Source: Yinghuangia elevatio
GTDB taxonomy: Bacteria; Actinomycetota; Actinomycetes; Streptomycetales; Streptomycetaceae
Reading direction: 5' to 3'
Length of the DNA: 64,000 nucleotides
Assembly (NCBI RefSeq): GCF_040649515.1
Contig: NZ_JBEZFP010000040.1
Coordinates: 1 to 64,000 of the forward strand
This document shows, piece by piece, positions 58,939 through 64,000 of this stretch. The notes under the pieces were generated by a model, which was given only the letters and a program-made list of their open reading frames with translations, ran no database searches and was not told where the DNA came from. The position numbers and the translations under genes were made by a program. How positions within the stretch are numbered: position 1 is the stretch's first letter; every line of letters begins with the position of its first letter.

Positions 58939-60120
58939 GTGCATCTCGCCCCAACACCCGCGCAGGAAGCCCTGCGCGCCGAGCTGCGGGAGTACTTCGC
59001 CCGCGTGATCACCCCGGACGTCCGGGCAGCCCTCGAAGCAGAGGGGGAGGCGGGCGGCGAGACGACGCAGCGGGTCCGGCGGCAGCTGGGCTCGGACGGC
59101 TGGCTGGGCATCGGCTGGCCGGTCGAGTACGGCGGCCAGGGCAAGGGCCCGGAGATGCAGTTCATCTTCTTCGACGAGGCGTACCGCGCCGGGGCGCCCG
59201 TCTCGATGGTGACGCTCAACACCGTCGGCCCCACGCTGATCAAGTACGGCAGCGAGGAGCAGAAGAAGTACTTCCTGCCGAAGATCGTGTCCGGCGAGAT
59301 CATCTTCGCCATCGGCTACAGCGAGCCGTCCGCCGGCACCGACCTCGCGTCGTTGCAGACCAAGGCGGTCCGCGAGGGCGACGAGTGGGTGATCAACGGC
59401 CAGAAGATCTTCACCAGCACCGCGCAGGGCGCGGACTGGATCTGGCTCGCCTGCCGCACCGACACCGAGGCGCCCAAGCACAAGGGCATCACGATGATCC
59501 TGGTGCCGACCAACGACCCCGGCTTCTCCTGGACCCCGATCGTGACGGTCGGCGGCATGGCGACGACGGCGACGTACTACGACAACATCCGCGTGCCGTA
59601 CGCGAACCTCGTGTACGAGGAGAACCGCGGCTGGAACCTCATCACCAACCAGCTCAACCACGAGCGGGTGGCCCTGGCCGCGCTCGGCATGCAGGCCGAG
59701 GACTTCTTCGACGAGGTCCTGGAGTGGGCGCGGGAGACCGAGGTCGAGGACGGCGTACGGGTCATCGACCAGCCGTGGGTGCAGCTGAAGCTGGCGGAGA
59801 CGTACGCGCGCCTGTCCGCGGTGCGCATGTTCAGCTGGCGCCTCGTGCACGACGTCGGCAACAACACCCTCAACGCCGGTGACGCCTCCGGGGTCAAGTT
59901 CTTCGGTACCGAGGGCGCCATCGAGGTGTACCGGAACCTCATGGAGATCGTCGGTCCGGACGCCCTGCTGCGCCCCAAGGCGCCGGGCGCGTTCAGCGGC
60001 GGCCACCTGGAGGCGATGAACCGCCGGGCGCAGATCAACACGTTCGGCGGCGGCGTCAGTGAGGTCCAGCGCGAGATCGTCGCCATGGTGCGGCTCGGGA
60101 TGACGAAGGTGAAGCGGTGA
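58939..60120 (+). CDS. Acyl-CoA dehydrogenase, FadE29/ChsE2-like
   Basis: The 393-residue protein is an acyl-CoA dehydrogenase: FAIGYSEPSAGTDLASLQTKA (FAD/acyl site), WVINGQKIFTSTAQGADWI and LNHERVALAALGMQ, whose Glu is a possible catalytic base. By position and partners it corresponds to ChsE2/FadE29, which forms a heterotetramer with ChsE1/FadE28 to oxidise the 3-carbon steroid side chain. It starts with GTG eight bases after AGGAG. It overlaps the next gene by four bases. Ordinary fatty-acid dehydrogenase is the alternative. Confidence 0.85.
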   Translation: MHLAPTPAQEALRAELREYFARVITPDVRAALEAEGEAGGETTQRVRRQLGSDGWLGIGWPVEYGGQGKGPEMQFIFFDEAYRAGAPVSMVTLNTVGPTLIKYGSEEQKKYFLPKIVSGEIIFAIGYSEPSAGTDLASLQTKAVREGDEWVINGQKIFTSTAQGADWIWLACRTDTEAPKHKGITMILVPTNDPGFSWTPIVTVGGMATTATYYDNIRVPYANLVYEENRGWNLITNQLNHERVALAALGMQAEDFFDEVLEWARETEVEDGVRVIDQPWVQLKLAETYARLSAVRMFSWRLVHDVGNNTLNAGDASGVKFFGTEGAIEVYRNLMEIVGPDALLRPKAPGAFSGGHLEAMNRRAQINTFGGGVSEVQREIVAMVRLGMTKVKR

Positions 60121-61115
60121 CGGTCAACACAGCGGCCAACACGGCCGAGGCGGCAGACGGCGAGGCCAAGGCGGCGCTCCTCGCGCGCCTCAAGGAGTTC
60201 GAAGGCGTCCACTCGGAGTCGGGCGTTGTCGCGCTCGACCCGGTGAACGGGCCGATGATCCGGCACTGGGCCGAGACCATGGGCGACACCAACCCCGTGT
60301 ACACGGACGCGGACTTCGCCAAGGACACCCACTTCGGCGGCATCGTCGCCCCCGCGACCATGCTCCAGGTGTGGACGATGCGCGGCCTCCAGCCCGCGGT
60401 CGCCAACCCGGACAGCCCCGTGCAGAAGCTGTACGACCTCGTGGTCGAGGCCGGCTTCGGCTCCGTCGTGGCCACCAACTGCGAGCAGGAGTACGTCCGC
60501 CCGCTGCGGCTGGGCGAGGTCGTCGAGTTCGACCAGCTCATCGAGACGGTGTCGGAGGAGAAGACCACCGGCCTCGGCACCGGCCACTTCATCACCACGC
60601 TGATGAACCTCTTCGTGCGCGACGGCGACGAACGGGAGCTGGTCGGCACCCACCGCTTCCGCATCCTGCGCTACACGCCGCACAAGAAGAAGGCCAAGGA
60701 GGCGAAGCGCCCGCCGCGCCCGCGCCGCGTCGTCAACCGCGACAACCAGGCCTTCTGGGACGGCATCGACGAGGGCAAGCTCCTCATCCAGCGCTGCGCC
60801 AACTGCCAGACGCTGCGCCTGCCGTTCGGTCCGGGCTGCAACAAGTGCGCGTCCCTGGAATGGGACACGATCGAGGCGGCCGGCGGCGGCACGATCTACT
60901 CGCACGTCACGATGCACTACCCGAAGTTCGCGGCGTTCGACATGCCCTACGCGGTCGCGCTCGTCGAACTCGACGAGGGCGTGCGCACTCTGTCCAACAT
61001 CGAGGGCATCCCGCACGACGAGGTGCGCATCGGCATGCGCGTGCAGCTGGAGTTCGTGCAGCACGACGCCGACCTCAAGGTGCCGGCCTTCCGCCCGGTC
61101 GAGCAGGAGGCCTGA
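60117..61115 (+). CDS. ChsH2-like MaoC-DUF35 (OB-fold) fusion protein
   Basis: The 332-residue protein combines a MaoC-type hotdog domain (MIRHWAETMGDTNPVYTD, GGIVAPATMLQVW) with a C-terminal DUF35 zinc ribbon and OB fold from about 215. Its cysteine pairs are RCANCQTL and GCNKCASL. In mycobacteria ChsH2 pairs with ChsH1 as a heteromeric enoyl-CoA hydratase, and its DUF35 domain binds the Ltp2 aldolase. The GTG start overlaps the previous stop. The same three partners are all present here. Confidence 0.87.
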   Translation: MTVNTAANTAEAADGEAKAALLARLKEFEGVHSESGVVALDPVNGPMIRHWAETMGDTNPVYTDADFAKDTHFGGIVAPATMLQVWTMRGLQPAVANPDSPVQKLYDLVVEAGFGSVVATNCEQEYVRPLRLGEVVEFDQLIETVSEEKTTGLGTGHFITTLMNLFVRDGDERELVGTHRFRILRYTPHKKKAKEAKRPPRPRRVVNRDNQAFWDGIDEGKLLIQRCANCQTLRLPFGPGCNKCASLEWDTIEAAGGGTIYSHVTMHYPKFAAFDMPYAVALVELDEGVRTLSNIEGIPHDEVRIGMRVQLEFVQHDADLKVPAFRPVEQEA

Positions 61116-61117
61116 CC

Positions 61118-62245
61118 ATGGACTTCAACCTCTCCGAGGACCAGCAGGCCCTGGCCGGGCTCGCCGGCGACATCTTCGCCGCCCGGTCCACGCACGACCG
61201 CATGAAGCAGCTCAAGGCCGCGGGCCTGGAGTTCGACGCCGACCTGTGGCGCGACGTGGCCGAGGCCGGGCTCATGGGCGCGGTCATCGACGAGAAGCAC
61301 GACGGCGGCGGCCTGGGCATCGTCGGCCTGGCGCTGCTGCTGGAGCAGCAGGGCCGCTTCACGGCGCAGGTGCCGCTGCTGGACACGCTGGCGTACGGCG
61401 TCCTGCCGCTGCTCCGATTCGGCTCCGCCGAGCGCATCGAGGCCGAGCTGCCCGGGCTGCTCGACGGCTCCCGCATCGTCGCGGGCGCCATCGCCGAGGC
61501 CGGTGCCGGGCTGCCCGGCAAGCCGAAGGTGACGGCGCGTCAGGAGGGCGATGCGTACGTCCTCGACGGCGTCAAGCGCTCGGTGCCGTGGGCGCAGGTC
61601 GCGCACAGCGTGCTGGTGACGGCGAACGCGGGCGGGCGTACCGCGGTGTTCGTCGTCGACACGGCCGCGGACGGGGTCGCCGTCGAGGCGGCGCCGACGA
61701 CCGCGCCGTGGGCGTCCGGACACGTCACGCTCACCGGTGCGCGCGGCGTGCCGGTCGGCGACGTCGCCGAGGGCGAGGACGTCGCGGCGTGGATCGTCGA
61801 CCGGGCGCGGGTCGCGCTCGCGGCGCTCCAGGTCGGCGTGTGCGCCCAGGCGCTCACCCGGACCGTCGAGTACGTCACGACGCGCGAGCAGTTCGGCAAG
61901 CCGCTGTCCACCAAGCAGGGCGTCATGATGCGCGCCGCGGAGTCCTACATGGACACCGAGGCCATCCGCGTCACCACCCTGGAGGCGGCCTGGCTCATGG
62001 ACCAGGGCGAGGCCGCGACCGAACAGGCGCTCGTCGCCCGCTGGTGGGCCTCGGAGGGCGGCAAGCGCGCCGTCCACGCGTGCCAGCACCTGCACGGCGG
62101 CATGGGCTCCGACATCGACCACCCGATCCACCGCCACTTCCTGTGGGGCCGTCAGATCGACGTGACCCTCGGCAGCGGCATCCAGCAGCTCGCGGCCCTC
62201 GGCGCGCTCTTCGCGCGGGGCAGTGCGAAGGGAGCAGGGGCATGA
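61118..62245 (+). CDS. Acyl-CoA dehydrogenase, FadE28/ChsE1-like
   Basis: The 375-residue protein starts MDFNLSEDQQALAGLAGDIFAARST and is a second acyl-CoA dehydrogenase that is more diverged from the family. It retains YVTTREQFGKPLSTKQGV and the C-terminal CQHLHGGMGSDIDHPIHRHF. Pairing with the first dehydrogenase into an alpha2beta2 enzyme is the rule for ChsE-type proteins. The start follows the ChsH2 stop by two bases. Confidence 0.83.
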   Translation: MDFNLSEDQQALAGLAGDIFAARSTHDRMKQLKAAGLEFDADLWRDVAEAGLMGAVIDEKHDGGGLGIVGLALLLEQQGRFTAQVPLLDTLAYGVLPLLRFGSAERIEAELPGLLDGSRIVAGAIAEAGAGLPGKPKVTARQEGDAYVLDGVKRSVPWAQVAHSVLVTANAGGRTAVFVVDTAADGVAVEAAPTTAPWASGHVTLTGARGVPVGDVAEGEDVAAWIVDRARVALAALQVGVCAQALTRTVEYVTTREQFGKPLSTKQGVMMRAAESYMDTEAIRVTTLEAAWLMDQGEAATEQALVARWWASEGGKRAVHACQHLHGGMGSDIDHPIHRHFLWGRQIDVTLGSGIQQLAALGALFARGSAKGAGA

Positions 62246-62667
62246 CCGACACGAAGAGCCTCACGTACGCCGACGTCAACGTCGGCGACGAGCTCCCCGA
62301 GCTGGTGGTCCCGCTCACCCGCACGCTGATCACGGCGACCGCGATCGCCACGCGCGACTACCAGGACGTGCACCACGACCCGGGCCTCGCGCAGGACAAG
62401 GGCTCGCCGGACATCTTCATGAACATCCTGACCAGCAACGGCCTCGTGGGCCGGCTGGTCACCGACTGGGGCGGTCCGGAGACCGAGCTGCGCAAGGTCG
62501 CCATCCGCCTCGGCGCTCCGAACTACCCGGGCGACACGATGACGCTGACCGGCAAGGTCACCGCGAAGGCCGACGGCCTCGTCGAGGTGGCGGTCGTCGG
62601 GGCGAACAAGCTCGGCAACCACGTGACGGGGACCGTCACCGTCGCGCTTCCGGGAGGCGAGAAGTGA
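62242..62667 (+). CDS. ChsH1-like MaoC-family enoyl-CoA hydratase
   Basis: The 141-residue protein is a single hotdog domain with the R-hydratase motif Asp39-x4-His44 (RDYQDVHHDPGLA) and FMNILTSNGLVGRLVTDW. It should supply the catalytic subunit to the ChsH2-like partner, hydrating the unsaturated side chain. Its ATG overlaps the previous stop, and its stop overlaps the start of ltp2. Confidence 0.87.
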   Translation: MTDTKSLTYADVNVGDELPELVVPLTRTLITATAIATRDYQDVHHDPGLAQDKGSPDIFMNILTSNGLVGRLVTDWGGPETELRKVAIRLGAPNYPGDTMTLTGKVTAKADGLVEVAVVGANKLGNHVTGTVTVALPGGEK

Positions 62668-63845
62668 GTCTCAAGCATGCGGACTCCCTCAAGGGCAAGA
62701 CCGCGATCGCGGGCATCGGCGCGACCGAGTTCTCCAAGGACTCCGGCCGCAGCGAACTGCGCCTGGCCGCCGAGGCGGTAGGCGCCGCGCTCGACGACGC
62801 CGGCATCGCGCCGTCCGAGGTCGACGGCCTGGTGACCTTCACCATGGACACCAACCCGGAGATCTCGGTCGCGCAGGCGTGCGGGATCGGGGACCTGACG
62901 TTCTTCAGCCGCGTGCACTTCGGCGGCGGCGCGGCGTGCGGCACGGTCACGCACGCGGCGATGGCGGTGGCCACCGGGCTCGCCGACGTCGTGGTCTGCT
63001 ACCGGGCGTTCAACGAGCGCTCGGGACGCCGGTTCGGCTCGGGTGTGCTGGAGCGCGAGCCGAGCGCGGAGGGTGTCGCGATCGGGTGGAACATGCCGTA
63101 CGGCCTGCTCACCCCCGCGTCGTGGGTGGCCATGTTCGCGCAGCGCTACCTGCACGTGTACGGCGCGAGCACCGAGGCGTTCGGCCACGTCGCGATCGCC
63201 GACCGGCAGCACGCCGCGAACAACCCGGCGGCGTACTTCCACGGCAAGCCGATCACCATGGAGGACCACCAGAACGCGCGGCGCATCGTCGAGCCGCTCG
63301 GCCTGCTGGACTGCTGCCAGGAGACCGACGGCGGCCAGGCGCTGGTGATCGTGAGCGCCGAGCGCGCGAAGGACCTGAAGCAGAAGCCGGCGATCATCAA
63401 CGCGGCGGCGCAGGGCGCGGGCCGCAACCAGGAGATGATGACCAGCTTCTACCGCGACGAGATGACCGGTCTCGCGGAGATGCAGGTGGTCGCGAAGCAG
63501 CTGTGGCAGACGTCGGGGCTCACGCCGGACGACATCCAGACGGCGGTGCTGTACGACCACTTCACGCCGTTCGTGCTCATGCAGCTGGAGGAGTTCGGCT
63601 TCTGCGGGCGCGGCGAGGCGCCGGGCTTCGTGGCCGACAACAACCTGCTGAAGGGCGGCAAGCTGCCGACCAACACGCACGGCGGCCAGCTCGGCGAGGC
63701 GTACCTGCACGGCATGAACGGCATCGCCGAGGGGGTCCGGCAGATCCGCGGGACCTCGGTGAACCAGGTCGACGACGTGCACAACGTGCTCGTGACGGCG
63801 GGGACGGGCGTGCCGACCTCGGGTCTGATCCTGGGCCAGGCCTGA
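62664..63845 (+). CDS. ltp2: Ltp2-like thiolase-fold aldolase (lipid-transfer protein)
   Basis: The 393-residue protein has a thiolase fold: TAIAGIGATEFSKDSGR, LRLAAEAVGAALDDAGIAPSEVDG, HFGGGAACGTVTHAAMAVATG and PTNTHGGQLGEAYLHGMNGI. In this lipid-transfer subfamily the enzyme acts as a retro-aldolase that cleaves the hydroxylated steroid side chain, releasing propionyl-CoA in mycobacteria. It ends the operon. Two copies of a palindromic repeat follow 7 and 32 bp after its stop and probably terminate transcription. Confidence 0.88.
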   Translation: MSLKHADSLKGKTAIAGIGATEFSKDSGRSELRLAAEAVGAALDDAGIAPSEVDGLVTFTMDTNPEISVAQACGIGDLTFFSRVHFGGGAACGTVTHAAMAVATGLADVVVCYRAFNERSGRRFGSGVLEREPSAEGVAIGWNMPYGLLTPASWVAMFAQRYLHVYGASTEAFGHVAIADRQHAANNPAAYFHGKPITMEDHQNARRIVEPLGLLDCCQETDGGQALVIVSAERAKDLKQKPAIINAAAQGAGRNQEMMTSFYRDEMTGLAEMQVVAKQLWQTSGLTPDDIQTAVLYDHFTPFVLMQLEEFGFCGRGEAPGFVADNNLLKGGKLPTNTHGGQLGEAYLHGMNGIAEGVRQIRGTSVNQVDDVHNVLVTAGTGVPTSGLILGQA

Positions 63846-63851
63846 TCTTCG

Positions 63852-63892
63852 GGCCGGAGTTCCGGCCTGATCCCGGGGCCGGAGTTCCGGCC
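63852..63892 (+). terminator. ltp2: Two tandem copies of a hairpin after ltp2
   Basis: GGCCGGA-GT-TCCGGCC occurs twice, starting at 63852 and 63877, with CTGATC after each copy. Each copy is a perfect 7-bp stem. The tandem arrangement is unusual and forms a double terminator or a small repeat. Confidence 0.6.
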
Positions 63893-64000
63893 TGATCTTC
63901 GCTCGGTGTCGCGCGGGCCCCGGGGCCGCAACGGGCTCCGGGGCTACGCCGAACGCGTGGTCCTGCCGCGCGTCACGGGGCATTTGTTCTGATTGTCGCC

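Overview
The window is chromosomal DNA of a very high-GC actinomycete, most likely a member of the Streptomycetaceae. The reasons are the strong G/C bias at third codon positions, frequent GTG starts, F420-type and mycothiol/inositol-type functions, a DUF397 protein, paired NarL-type two-component systems, and a gene block I recognise from the origin-proximal core of Streptomyces chromosomes (inositol-phosphate synthase, PadR, penicillin-binding protein, FemX, rpsF-ssb-rpsR-rplI, MATE, dnaB). A perfect parS site and a dense DnaA-box cluster also place it near the replication origin. No rRNA, tRNA, CRISPR array, prophage or insertion sequence was seen.

Layout. 0-2 kb: padR-ino1 operon on the minus strand with a perfect palindromic operator. 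2.3-8.7 kb: plus-strand envelope block (bifunctional PBP, two polytopic glycosyltransferases, a membrane-anchored protein). 8.7-11.5 kb: minus-strand deazaflavin-type oxidoreductase, alanine-racemase-like protein and FemX-type aminoacyltransferase. 11.6-16.9 kb: complete urea ABC transporter operon urtABCDE with a candidate GlnR box upstream and a hairpin between urtA and urtB. 16.9-19.2 kb: small membrane protein, then rpsF-ssb-rpsR-rplI. 19.3-22.1 kb: copZ and copA, each behind a CsoR-like operator. 22.2-26.6 kb: MATE exporter, a DnaA-box cluster, and dnaB carrying a 411-residue intein in its Walker A motif.

26.6-36.2 kb: GNAT, merR-trxA with a MerR operator, an SDR, two histidine kinase/response regulator pairs, and an MMPL transporter between them. 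36.5-43.7 kb: Nudix, LysR, a repeat-rich stretch without a convincing gene, a cystathionine-synthase-family enzyme, parS, a holin-like membrane protein, a cupin, TenA behind a 13-bp tandem repeat, and a ClC channel. 43.7-51.1 kb: flotillin, an epimerase paired with an ECF41 sigma factor, a Ser/Thr kinase, an orphan DUF397 gene with a tiny coupled upstream ORF, a PLP deaminase-family enzyme and a lipoprotein. 51.1-58.8 kb: cyclase-family hydrolase, a frameshifted acyl-CoA synthetase, DUF1838, DUF2079, an APH-type phosphotransferase, DUF4291 and a proline-rich membrane protein.

58.9-63.8 kb: a tightly coupled five-gene operon whose members match the mycobacterial intracellular-growth (igr) steroid side-chain operon (two acyl-CoA dehydrogenases, MaoC-DUF35 protein, MaoC hydratase, Ltp2 thiolase-like aldolase). 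It ends in two copies of a hairpin.

The strongest observations are the class-3-type DnaB intein (Ala1, Trp-Cys-Thr triad) whose LAGLIDADG endonuclease carries two Cys4 modules, the DnaA-box cluster next to it, the parS site, and the igr-like operon.
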